Shown in pieces: positions 24,053 through 31,670 of a stretch of 64,000 nucleotides of DNA (positions within the stretch are counted from its first letter, which is position 1; every line of letters begins with the position of its first letter). Origin of the DNA: Ammoniphilus sp. YIM 78166. GTDB taxonomy: Bacteria > Bacillota > Bacilli > Aneurinibacillales > RAOX-1. The DNA is taken from assembly GCF_004522215.1 (NCBI RefSeq), contig NZ_SDLR01000002.1, forward strand, positions 868,001 to 932,000, written 5' to 3'. The notes beneath the pieces were generated by a model that was not told the DNA's origin, did not search any database, and saw only the letters and a program-made list of their open reading frames with translations. Both the position numbers and the translations under genes were made by a program.

Positions 24053-25249
24053 ATGCCAAGCGCATTAGAAGGAATTAAAATCTTGGAAGTGGGTGACCAA
24101 TTGACCCAGTACGCGGGAAAGCTTCTTGCGGATATGGGGGCTGAGGTCATCAAAGTAGAACCTTCAGAGGGAGCAGGGTCAAGGTACATTGGTCCTTTTT
24201 ACAAGGACGAAACGGACGTCAATCAGAGCCTTTATTTCTGGCATTATAATACATCCAAAAAATCTGTCACGCTAGATCTGGAGAATGAAAAGGACCGACT
24301 CATTCTTTCTGACATGATAAAGGAAGCGGATGTGGTGCTAGAAGACGGAAAACCGGGACAGATGAAAGCATGGGGACTAGATTACGAGACGATATCAACC
24401 ATTCATCCGGATTTGATTTATTGCTCCATTACCCCGTTTGGTCAAACAGGCCCATGGAGTGAATACGCATCCTCTGATTTAATCCAGCTAGCACTTGGAG
24501 GAATCATGGCCGTAACTGGTTATGATGATGTGCCGGATGCACCACCGATGGCCCCTACGGGCGGACAATCCAATCATCTGGCGGGATATTTTGCCGCGAT
24601 GGGTATCGTGAGTGCGTTGCTTCACCGAGACATGGCAACTGGGGGTGGACAGTATATTGATATTGCCGTCCATGACTGTGTGACTGTATCGACCGAGATG
24701 TCCATTCCTTACTGGGAGTATCAGAAGGCACATGTGCATCGCCAGACCGGAAGGCACGCTTTACCGAATAAGTCTAGCCGTTGGAATTTCTTGTGTAAAG
24801 ATGGCCGTTATATTCTATGTTTAAACACGTACTTAAGCCCTGGGCGCTGGAGGGAGCTTGTTGCCTGGCTTGCATCGAAAGGAATGCAAGAAGAGTTGGA
24901 CGATAAGCGGTATGTGAATGATCAATTCCGTGCCTCCCATATGGACTATGTTTGCCAGGTGCTGGAAAGCTTCTGTGCCCAGCATGACTCTGAATATATT
25001 TTTCATTACGCGCAAAGCATCGGACTTCCTTGGGCACCCGTACGAGCTCCAGAGGACATGCTAAGCGATGAGCATCTTGTGGAGGATCGGAAGGTGTTTG
25101 TGCAAGTGGAGCATCCGGAATTAAAGGAAACCATTACTTACCCCGGTGCCCCTTATCTCTTTCATGAAACGCCCTGGAGCATTTCTTCACGTCCCCCTCT
25201 CTTAGGCGAGCATAACGCGTTGATTAAAGAGGTATCGAATGCTCGATAA
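24053..25249 (+). CDS. Class III CoA-transferase (CaiB/BaiF family), subunit 2
   Basis: A CaiB/BaiF-type protein of 398 residues, the more usual length. It shows ILEVGDQLTQYAGKLLADMGAEVIKVEP, the LDLENEKDR strand, ITPFGQTGPW and GGGQYIDIAVHD. It is clearly different from the preceding copy, which fits a two-subunit enzyme. Its end overlaps the TRAP DctQ gene by 11 bases, which ties CoA activation to the transporter operon. I infer that the acid imported by TRAP system 3 is activated to its CoA ester here; the acid itself is unknown. Confidence 0.87.
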   Translation: MPSALEGIKILEVGDQLTQYAGKLLADMGAEVIKVEPSEGAGSRYIGPFYKDETDVNQSLYFWHYNTSKKSVTLDLENEKDRLILSDMIKEADVVLEDGKPGQMKAWGLDYETISTIHPDLIYCSITPFGQTGPWSEYASSDLIQLALGGIMAVTGYDDVPDAPPMAPTGGQSNHLAGYFAAMGIVSALLHRDMATGGGQYIDIAVHDCVTVSTEMSIPYWEYQKAHVHRQTGRHALPNKSSRWNFLCKDGRYILCLNTYLSPGRWRELVAWLASKGMQEELDDKRYVNDQFRASHMDYVCQVLESFCAQHDSEYIFHYAQSIGLPWAPVRAPEDMLSDEHLVEDRKVFVQVEHPELKETITYPGAPYLFHETPWSISSRPPLLGEHNALIKEVSNAR

Positions 25250-25766
25250 ACTGTCCAAATCATTGGATTATGCGGAAAACCTTAGTGCAGCCATCGGTGG
25301 CCTTTTATTAGTGGGGGGCATGCTCAGCGTTGTACTCGAAGTATTATCTAGTTACTTCTTTAATTATTCTCTGCTTTGGGTGCATGAAGTGTCCGAGTAC
25401 ATTTTACTCTATATTCCCTTTTTGGGTGCAGCGTGGCTGCTACGGACAAATGGTCATATCAAGGTAGATATCCTCGAACAGTTTTTATCCAAGAGGATTC
25501 AAAATATTATGGATGTATTCATTGCTCTAGTCGGGATGCTCGTTAGCGGAATTCTCGTATGGTATGGATTCATAAACACTCTGGATAATTATACGCGGAG
25601 TATTAATAGCTTAACGGTACTTGAAATCCCGCAGGTTTATGTCGTCATGATCATACCCATCGGGTCAGTCCTTTTGCTCATGGAATTTATGAGAAAGCTA
25701 TATCAAAGTATTTTGGCGGCGAAGGTTCCATCCAGTCATAGGATGGACCGTTCTTTCGAAGGATAA
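25239..25766 (+). CDS. TRAP transporter small membrane subunit (DctQ type), system 3
   Basis: A 175-residue DctQ protein with about four membrane helices. It has WVHEVSEYILLYIPFLGAAW and NGHIKVDILEQFL, the same pattern as system 2. The start overlaps the CoA-transferase end by 11 bases and the DctM gene follows after 12 bases. It pairs with the DctM downstream and most likely with the binding protein at 19989-21020. Confidence 0.87.
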   Translation: MLDKLSKSLDYAENLSAAIGGLLLVGGMLSVVLEVLSSYFFNYSLLWVHEVSEYILLYIPFLGAAWLLRTNGHIKVDILEQFLSKRIQNIMDVFIALVGMLVSGILVWYGFINTLDNYTRSINSLTVLEIPQVYVVMIIPIGSVLLLMEFMRKLYQSILAAKVPSSHRMDRSFEG

Positions 25767-25778
25767 AGGAGGAGCTCT

Positions 25779-27095
25779 ATGGAATGGTGGGTAATCTTAG
25801 GCTTGCTGATAGCAGGGCTCCTGGGCTTAATGCTGATTCGAATGCCGGTAGCCTTTGCTTTCATGACGGTAAATATTGTCGCTGCAATTTTTCTTTGGGG
25901 TCCGGATAAGGGTCTTCTTCAAGTCGTCAAAAGTATTGATGATTCCCTAACGAATTTTGCCCTGGCGCCAATTACGTTATTTATCTTAATGGGTGAGGTG
26001 ATGTTTCGAACTGGCATTGCTCCGAGAATGATTGAAACCGTGGATAAATGGTTGGGCAAGCTTCCCGGGCGCTTAAGTATTCTGGCGATTGGCGGAGGAA
26101 CGCTTCTCTCGACCTTAACGGGCTCTAGTGCAGCGAGTACGGCTATGCTCGGATCGACACTAGTGCCGGAAATGGCAAAAAAGGGATATAAAAACCAGAT
26201 GTCAATGGGGCCGATTATGGCGAGTGGAACACTCGCTGTCATGATTCCTCCTAGTGCACTAGGCGTGCTTCTCGCATCGATTGGGAAAATCTCCATCGGT
26301 AAATTTATGGTTGCCATCATCCTGCCGGGGATTGTTATGGCTACGGTTTTTATGCTTTATATTTATCTCCGAGCGAAGATGCAGCCGGAATTGGCGCCGA
26401 ATTATGAGATGGAGCCCATCCCGTTTGGGGAAAAGCTGAAAGCAACCATTATTTACATTCTACCCCTGGGTTTTATTGTATTTTTAGTAATTGGATTGAT
26501 CTTCCTGGGGGTGGCAACACCGACCCAGTCAGCCGCAATGGGCGTATTTGGCACTATGATTTTGGCAGCTTGTTATGGCAGGCTGAATGTAAAGAATATG
26601 ATAGAATCCGTTCGTGAAACGATGAAGGTCTCTGTGATGATCTTGATGATTGTGGCAGGTTCGGCTATTTTCAGTCAAATTCTTTCTTTTTCCGGAGCCA
26701 GTCGAAACTTGGTCAAAATCGTAGGAGAATTGCAGATTAGCGCATTCTCTACGGTCCTGATTATGCTTATGCTGATTATTATCTTGGGGACTTTTATGGA
26801 GTCTTTGTCCATTCTGATGATTACGCTTCCCATTTTTATCCCCATTGCTCAGATGCTGAACATTGACCTATTGTGGCTGGCCGCTCTTATTTTAATCACC
26901 ATTGAAATCGGAACGATGTCGCCGCCGTTTGGTATTGGTCTTTTTGTAATGAAAGGCGTTGCGCCGCCCCATACGACAATGGGTGATGTGTATCGGGCTG
27001 CCTTCCCATTCCTAGCCCTTGATGTGGCCGTTATTGTCCTCATTATGTTGTTCCCAGAAATTGTTACGTGGTTGCCGAATTCGATGAAACATTGA
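25779..27095 (+). CDS. TRAP transporter large permease (DctM type), system 3
   Basis: A 438-residue DctM permease closely similar to that of system 2. It has MEWW at the start, ITLFILMGEVMFRTG, SSAASTAMLGSTLVPEM, MIPPSALGVLLAS, GVATPTQSAAMGVFG and GTMSPPFGIGLF. It has the same length as its paralogue. The start follows AAAGGAGGAGCT. It ends the operon; two terminators follow. Confidence 0.9.
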   Translation: MEWWVILGLLIAGLLGLMLIRMPVAFAFMTVNIVAAIFLWGPDKGLLQVVKSIDDSLTNFALAPITLFILMGEVMFRTGIAPRMIETVDKWLGKLPGRLSILAIGGGTLLSTLTGSSAASTAMLGSTLVPEMAKKGYKNQMSMGPIMASGTLAVMIPPSALGVLLASIGKISIGKFMVAIILPGIVMATVFMLYIYLRAKMQPELAPNYEMEPIPFGEKLKATIIYILPLGFIVFLVIGLIFLGVATPTQSAAMGVFGTMILAACYGRLNVKNMIESVRETMKVSVMILMIVAGSAIFSQILSFSGASRNLVKIVGELQISAFSTVLIMLMLIIILGTFMESLSILMITLPIFIPIAQMLNIDLLWLAALILITIEIGTMSPPFGIGLFVMKGVAPPHTTMGDVYRAAFPFLALDVAVIVLIMLFPEIVTWLPNSMKH

Positions 27096-27130
27096 ATAAA
27101 GGTGGAGGGGGAAGCCTCTCCACCTTTATT
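27095..27130 (+). terminator. Rho-independent terminator of the TRAP system 3 operon
   Basis: AATAAAGGTGGAG (27095-27107) pairs perfectly with CTCCACCTTTATT (27118-27130). The T-run is short, and a second hairpin follows 23 bases later. Confidence 0.75.
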
Positions 27131-27152
27131 ATGTTGTGACCATAAGTTTAAG

Positions 27153-27184
27153 AGCCCAGGTTCAGACGAACCCGGGCTTTTTTG
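27153..27184 (+). terminator. Second terminator, reinforcing
   Basis: AGCCCAGGTTC pairs with GAACCCGGGCT (27153-27163 and 27168-27178, one mismatch) and is followed by TTTTTTG. It insulates the next promoter. Confidence 0.8.
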
Positions 27185-27220
27185 TTGGGGAGTCATAGAA
27201 ATTTATATTCATAACTACAA

Positions 27221-27293
27221 CGGAATCATATAGTAGTTTTCTGTAATTTGAACCGGTTCTGCAATATCTTGTTTACATGCTTACTACTATACT
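27221..27293 (+). promoter_or_regulatory. Two-arm operator and promoter of the extradiol dioxygenase operon
   Basis: CGGAATC (27221-27227; one mismatch to CAGAATC) and GGTTCTG (27255-27261) are 34 bases apart centre to centre. TATACT (27288-27293) begins 26 bases after the right arm, and the gene starts 47 bases after it. No regulator gene is adjacent here, so the site must be served in trans by one of the two regulators at 10-20 kb. Confidence 0.6.
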
Positions 27294-27339
27294 TTTAGTT
27301 ATAACCAATAGGGAGTTAAATGAAGAAAGGGGCATTACA

Positions 27340-28251
27340 ATGGGGATCATGCGTTTAGGGCGTGCCGAGTTAAAGGTCATGGATCTTGAAAGGTCAGTTG
27401 ACTACTATACGAATGTCATTGGCTTAGAGGAAACAGGTAGATCAGCAGGCAGAGTTTATATGAAAGCTTGGGATGAGTACGATCATCATAGCATCGTTTT
27501 GCAGCAAGCAGATTCTGCTGGATTGGACCACTTGGCTTTTAAAGTGGAAACATTGGAAGATTTGGCTCGGTTCGAGAAAAAAATAGAATTGTTTGGCTGT
27601 ACGGTGCGAAGGGTTTCACGAGGTACCCGATTGGCGGAGGGGCAGGCCATCCGTATTGAAACACCAACTGGACATCAAGTAGAGCTCTATCATGAAATAG
27701 AAGTATTAGGTAAAAAGGTAGGAACGGTAAACCCGCATCCATGGCCTACAGAAACTCGCGGGATTGCGCCTCACTCTTTGGATCATTGTCTCCTAACAGG
27801 CGAAGATGTGGAAACGGCTACTCGTTTCTATATGGACGTTCTGGGTTTCAAGCAAAGTGAAAAGATTATGACCGTAGATGGGGAAGTGATGTTAGGCAGT
27901 TTTTTGTTTACAGGAAATAAAGCCCATGATATCGCATTTGTCAAAGGCCCGGATAAAAAGCTGCATCACGCTGCCTTCCATGTAGATAATTTTTATGAAG
28001 TATTGAAGGCTGCAGATATCTTATCCCGCCATGAAGTGGCGATTGAGGTAACCCCAACAAGGCATGGTATTACTCGAGGACAAACCGTTTATTTCTTTGA
28101 TCCCTCAGGGAATAGAAATGAAGCGTTCTGCGGTGGCTACATGACCTATGCCGATTTCCCAACCATTACCTGGACAGAAGATCGAATTGGCCAAGGGATC
28201 TTCTATCATCGTCGAGAGTTAATTGAATCATTCATGAAGGCCTTAACTTAA
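27340..28251 (+). CDS. Type I extradiol ring-cleavage dioxygenase (catechol 2,3-dioxygenase-like)
   Basis: A 303-residue, two-domain vicinal-oxygen-chelate enzyme. The iron ligands His149 (SLDHC), His210 (LHHAAFHV) and Glu261 (NRNEAF) have exactly the spacing of XylE (61 and 51 residues). The FFDPSGNRNEAFCGGY signature is typical of catechol 2,3-dioxygenases. It should open a catechol-type ring next to the hydroxyls using Fe(II) and oxygen. ATG 27340 follows AGAAAGGGGC; the upstream in-frame start at 27277 lies on the -10 box and is rejected. It leads an operon with an XylT-type ferredoxin, a GlcG-like protein, a Rieske oxygenase and the M19-like protein. Confidence 0.92.
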   Translation: MGIMRLGRAELKVMDLERSVDYYTNVIGLEETGRSAGRVYMKAWDEYDHHSIVLQQADSAGLDHLAFKVETLEDLARFEKKIELFGCTVRRVSRGTRLAEGQAIRIETPTGHQVELYHEIEVLGKKVGTVNPHPWPTETRGIAPHSLDHCLLTGEDVETATRFYMDVLGFKQSEKIMTVDGEVMLGSFLFTGNKAHDIAFVKGPDKKLHHAAFHVDNFYEVLKAADILSRHEVAIEVTPTRHGITRGQTVYFFDPSGNRNEAFCGGYMTYADFPTITWTEDRIGQGIFYHRRELIESFMKALT

Positions 28252-28269
28252 TTGATCATGGAGTCAAAG

Positions 28270-28554
28270 ATGTATACCGTCCAGGTAGAGGTAGATGGTT
28301 TAATAGGTCGAATAATCAAGTGCTCAGGTACAGAGGATCTATTGACGGCAGCACGCCGCCAAGGGATAGCGATCCCCCTGGGATGCCGGGGTGGGGGCTG
28401 TGGTATGTGCAAGATTCAAGTCATCGAAGGAAGCTTTAATAGAGGAACAAGTTCATTGGCTGTCCTTACCGAGGTAGATAGAAAAGAAAACTATAGTCTG
28501 GCTTGCAAGACGTATCCTCAGGCGGATATAAGAATCAAGATCGATATCTCATAA
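28270..28554 (+). CDS. [2Fe-2S] ferredoxin of the XylT/NahT type
   Basis: A 94-residue plant-type ferredoxin with Cys39, Cys44, Cys47 and Cys79 (C-x4-C-x2-C...C, within GCRGGGCGMC). Ferredoxins encoded beside catechol 2,3-dioxygenase genes (xylT, nahT) re-reduce the oxidised active-site iron, and this one follows its dioxygenase by 18 bases. ATG 28270 has GGAG six bases upstream; ATG 28258 and TTG 28252 are in-frame alternatives. It might also supply electrons to the Rieske oxygenase. Confidence 0.87.
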   Translation: MYTVQVEVDGLIGRIIKCSGTEDLLTAARRQGIAIPLGCRGGGCGMCKIQVIEGSFNRGTSSLAVLTEVDRKENYSLACKTYPQADIRIKIDIS

Positions 28555-28569
28555 TATGTGGAGGGGACT

Positions 28570-28989
28570 ATGGAGGCGTATCGCGAAAAGAAAAGTATAA
28601 CATTGGAACTGGGTAGCCGAATGGCTGAGGCTGCCGTTAAACGAGCAGAGCAACTCGGGATTAAAATCAATGTAGCGATCGTTGACGAGGGAGGACATCT
28701 TGTTCATTTCCGCCGGATGGACCAGGCTCCGATCTTAAGTATTGAGATTGCCCAGAACAAGGCTTATACTGCAATCGCTTTCGGATTGCCAACACATGAG
28801 TGGTATCCGCTGATCAGCAAGGAGCCGGCGCTAAGAGATGGGATCGTCCATACCCCCCGTTTAGTAATCTTTGGGGGAGGATTCCCCATTAAAATTGTGG
28901 ATGAGGTAATTGGAGGAATTGGAGTTAGCGGAGGAACAGCGGAAGAGGATATAGTATGTTGTCTTGCTGCCTTAGGTTTGATTCCATAA
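28570..28989 (+). CDS. GlcG/HbpS (DUF336) family protein
   Basis: A 139-residue protein of the GlcG/HbpS family. It shows the typical INVAIVDEGGHLVHFRRMDQAP, the NKAYTAIAFG helix, and the glycine-rich end FGGGFPI...IGGIGVSGGTAEED. ATG 28570 follows GGAGGGG. Members occur in many aromatic and glycolate operons; some bind haem or cobalamin, and others act as tautomerase- or isomerase-like helpers, but the role is poorly defined. Position within a meta-cleavage operon hints at a helper step after ring cleavage. Confidence 0.82.
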   Translation: MEAYREKKSITLELGSRMAEAAVKRAEQLGIKINVAIVDEGGHLVHFRRMDQAPILSIEIAQNKAYTAIAFGLPTHEWYPLISKEPALRDGIVHTPRLVIFGGGFPIKIVDEVIGGIGVSGGTAEEDIVCCLAALGLIP

Positions 28990-29050
28990 CATCGTATTTT
29001 TGTAATTTTAATAGTTTGATTGAATAATTCGTAAACTGGAGGTAAATGAA

Positions 29051-30322
29051 ATGCTGAAAAAAGAAGACAATCAGCTTTTAACATGTACCAATGCTGGGAC
29101 ACCCATGGGTGACTTGTTTCGTAGATACTGGATCCCCGCGCTAAAATCGGATGAGCTTGTTGCAGACGGGGACACCGTAAGGATTCGTTTATTAGGCGAG
29201 GATCTTGTGGCTTTTCGAGATACTAAAGGCAAGGTTGGGTTATTAGATGAGAGGTGCCCGCACCGAGGAACGTCCATGGCTTTGGGAATCAATGACGGAT
29301 GCGGCTTGACGTGCATCTATCATGGATGGAAATTTGATGTAAATGGTACATGTACGGATTTGCCGTCCGAACCGGCAGAAAGTAACTTTAAGAATGGGAT
29401 GAAGATTAAATCCTACCCTGTGGTAGAGAGAAATGGCATCGTATGGACATACATGGGGCCAAAAGAAACCATGCCGCCGATCCCCGATTTCTATTGGATG
29501 AGTCTTCCAGATGATCAACTCCTATCGGAGAGAGTTTGGCAGGAATGCAACTATTTACAGGTTATGGAGAATGATGTGGACTATGTTCACGCCGCCTTCC
29601 TGCATAAGGCATTATCCAAGCAAGCGATTAAACAAGGGATATTGAGCACTGATCTAGGAATTGACCCTGACCATCCTCTGTGCAAGAACCCGCCCGTCCG
29701 GCAAGAAGTAGAAAGTACGATTTACGGCAAGCGGTGCTTGGCTGAAGGAGTTGGGGAAGGCGGAAATAACGTCTTTCTAGAGATCCACTACATTTTCCCG
29801 TTCTATACGTATCCGCCTCGAATGGAAGGCGAAGATGGGATGTTCCATATTTTTGTCCCGAGGGATGACCACAGCACCTGGAGCTGGGATGTTCAATTCT
29901 CCCATAAGGGCCCGATCGATGTCAAAGCCCAGCATGACCGGCGAGGATTGGTTCTGGACGAAAACTTCCGCAAGCTGCGGAATAAGGAAAATTTTTATGA
30001 ACAGGACCGCAGGTTAATGAAGGATAGCAATTTCTCCGGAATTCGTGGGATTGCCAACCAGGATCACGCTGTCACGGAAATGATGGGACCGATCGTAGAC
30101 CGAAGTATAGAACATTTGGGAACCAGCGATATGCCGATTATTCAGATCCGCCGCATGATGCTGCAAACGGTAAAAGATTTCTTGGACCAAAAAGAGATAC
30201 CGAAGCCCCACGAGATCCCATTAGAAAAGTTATACAGTTGCGGAAAAAGTGCACCCAAAGGGAAAACCCTACAGGAAGTGATTCCGTTGGCGAAAGAATT
30301 TGCTCCGCTGGTAAAAAAGTAG
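29051..30322 (+). CDS. Rieske-type oxygenase, large subunit (phthalate 4,5-dioxygenase-like)
   Basis: A 423-residue aromatic-ring-hydroxylating oxygenase. The Rieske cluster ligands are Cys69, His71, Cys88 and His91 (CPHRGTS ... CIYHGWKF). The mononuclear iron motif is N174-x2-D177-x2-H180-x4-H185. The N-terminal MLKKEDNQLLTCTNAGTPMGDLFRRYW is typical of the phthalate 4,5-dioxygenase / phenoxybenzoate / O-demethylase branch of one-component-oxygenase systems. It should hydroxylate or demethylate an aromatic carboxylate using electrons from a separate reductase, which is absent from this window. It lies in the operon begun by the extradiol dioxygenase. Confidence 0.92.
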   Translation: MLKKEDNQLLTCTNAGTPMGDLFRRYWIPALKSDELVADGDTVRIRLLGEDLVAFRDTKGKVGLLDERCPHRGTSMALGINDGCGLTCIYHGWKFDVNGTCTDLPSEPAESNFKNGMKIKSYPVVERNGIVWTYMGPKETMPPIPDFYWMSLPDDQLLSERVWQECNYLQVMENDVDYVHAAFLHKALSKQAIKQGILSTDLGIDPDHPLCKNPPVRQEVESTIYGKRCLAEGVGEGGNNVFLEIHYIFPFYTYPPRMEGEDGMFHIFVPRDDHSTWSWDVQFSHKGPIDVKAQHDRRGLVLDENFRKLRNKENFYEQDRRLMKDSNFSGIRGIANQDHAVTEMMGPIVDRSIEHLGTSDMPIIQIRRMMLQTVKDFLDQKEIPKPHEIPLEKLYSCGKSAPKGKTLQEVIPLAKEFAPLVKK

Positions 30323-30360
30323 GGTCCTCTGAAGGGAGTGCGGGAGAGGAGAGAAAGACA

Positions 30361-31563
30361 TTGAAAAAGAAAACCTATGATGGATACCGTTCCTTCAGCT
30401 ATTTAGCTGCCGGGTTAGATTATAAAGCATTTCCTTTAGCCAGTGAAACAGAACGTCTAGGACATTACTCAATTCCATTAAATGCAAAGCAACGGCAGAG
30501 AGTGGAACAGATTTTTGAGGAAAACCTGATCATTTCCTTAAGAGATCACGGGTTCGTGATGCCTCGTAAGCCGGAACATACGCTAGAATATTGCAAGCAT
30601 GGCTTTACCGCGTTTGCCTATGAAGGGCTGTCACACTCCGGTCTGGATGTCATTTTCGAGAATTTCATGGATGGAATTATGAATATCAGCTCGCGAATGG
30701 GACTCAAGTGGGATGATGTCATCTGGAATCTCGGAATGCGTTACTGTGATATTGCTCAGCAAGATACGGTGATGATCGCCTCGACTATTTATGATCTCTA
30801 CCGTGCCAAAGAAACCGGTCGGATTGCTATCATTCCTTCATTGGAGGCCGCTACCGCCTTGGAAAATGAATTGGATCGGGTGGATATCTTATATGGCCTA
30901 GGCATTCGCTGTATGGGAATTACCTATAATGAAGCGAATACGCTAGGATGTGGGCTTTCGGAGGCGAGAGACGGAGGATTAACAAACTTCGGCCGCCGTG
31001 TGGTTAAACGCATGAATCAACTGGGCATGGTGATTGATCTTTCCCATTGCGGGGATCAAACGAGCCTCGATGCGATTGAAGCCAGCGAAAAACCAGTGCT
31101 GATTACCCATGCGGGGGCGAGGAAGTTATGGAATACCCCTCGAATGAAACCAGATGAGATTCTGGAAGCTTGTGCGGAGAAGGGTGGGGTGATTGGTATT
31201 TTGGCTGCCCCGAATACCACCCTAACCAAGAGTCGACCGGATCATACCATCGAATCCGTCATGGAACACTTTGAGTACATCGTCAATCTCGTGGGCATTG
31301 ATCATGTAGGCTTCGGACCGGATACCTTCTTTGGCGATCATGTTGCCTTGCAGCATGCGGTAGATGCCCAATTATCGATTGGCCAATCGCACAGCGGGGA
31401 AGATTTTAGCGAAAGCCGCTATGTAAGAGGATTGGAGGATCCAATGGAAGCAATGCCGAATATCGTCAAATGGTTGGTGCACCGCGGATACTCGGATTCG
31501 GATATTGTCAAAGTAACTGGTGGGAATGTAATGCGTGTATTAGGGAAAATTTGGTTGAAGTGA
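30361..31563 (+). CDS. M19 (membrane dipeptidase)-like protein, complete copy
   Basis: This 400-residue M19-family protein has likely metal ligands Glu162, His229 (IDLSHCG), His250 (ITHAGAR) and Asp321 (GIDHVGFGPD). The first family motif, normally H-x-D (DGHND), reads SLRDHGF at residues 59-65, and there is an N-terminal extension of about 50 residues. The two-metal site may therefore differ from that of true dipeptidases. TTG 30361 follows GAGAGGAGAG; a longer frame from 30238 would overlap the Rieske gene. Residues 109-400 match the partial copy at base 1 without gaps. It probably hydrolyses an amide, lactone or peptide-like intermediate produced by the Rieske enzyme. Confidence 0.85.
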   Translation: MKKKTYDGYRSFSYLAAGLDYKAFPLASETERLGHYSIPLNAKQRQRVEQIFEENLIISLRDHGFVMPRKPEHTLEYCKHGFTAFAYEGLSHSGLDVIFENFMDGIMNISSRMGLKWDDVIWNLGMRYCDIAQQDTVMIASTIYDLYRAKETGRIAIIPSLEAATALENELDRVDILYGLGIRCMGITYNEANTLGCGLSEARDGGLTNFGRRVVKRMNQLGMVIDLSHCGDQTSLDAIEASEKPVLITHAGARKLWNTPRMKPDEILEACAEKGGVIGILAAPNTTLTKSRPDHTIESVMEHFEYIVNLVGIDHVGFGPDTFFGDHVALQHAVDAQLSIGQSHSGEDFSESRYVRGLEDPMEAMPNIVKWLVHRGYSDSDIVKVTGGNVMRVLGKIWLK

Positions 31564-31574
31564 AACGTATTGTT

Positions 31575-31616
31575 AGAGGTTTGAAGCTAGATTATTGGCG
31601 CCAGACCTCTATTTTT
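31575..31616 (+). terminator. Terminator of the dioxygenase-Rieske-M19 operon
   Basis: AGAGGTTTG (31575-31583) pairs with CAGACCTCT (31602-31610, one G-U), followed by ATTTTT. Confidence 0.7.
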
Positions 31617-31670
31617 CATAAGGAAAATCATAATTTATAGCTTTGAATAAATGATATGGAGGTAAACCTT

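Noticed and set aside
30238..30360. An upstream extension of the M19-like gene to ATG 30238
   Set aside because: It would overlap the Rieske gene by 85 bases and translate Rieske sequence in another frame. TTG 30361 has a ribosome site and gives a sensible N-terminus.
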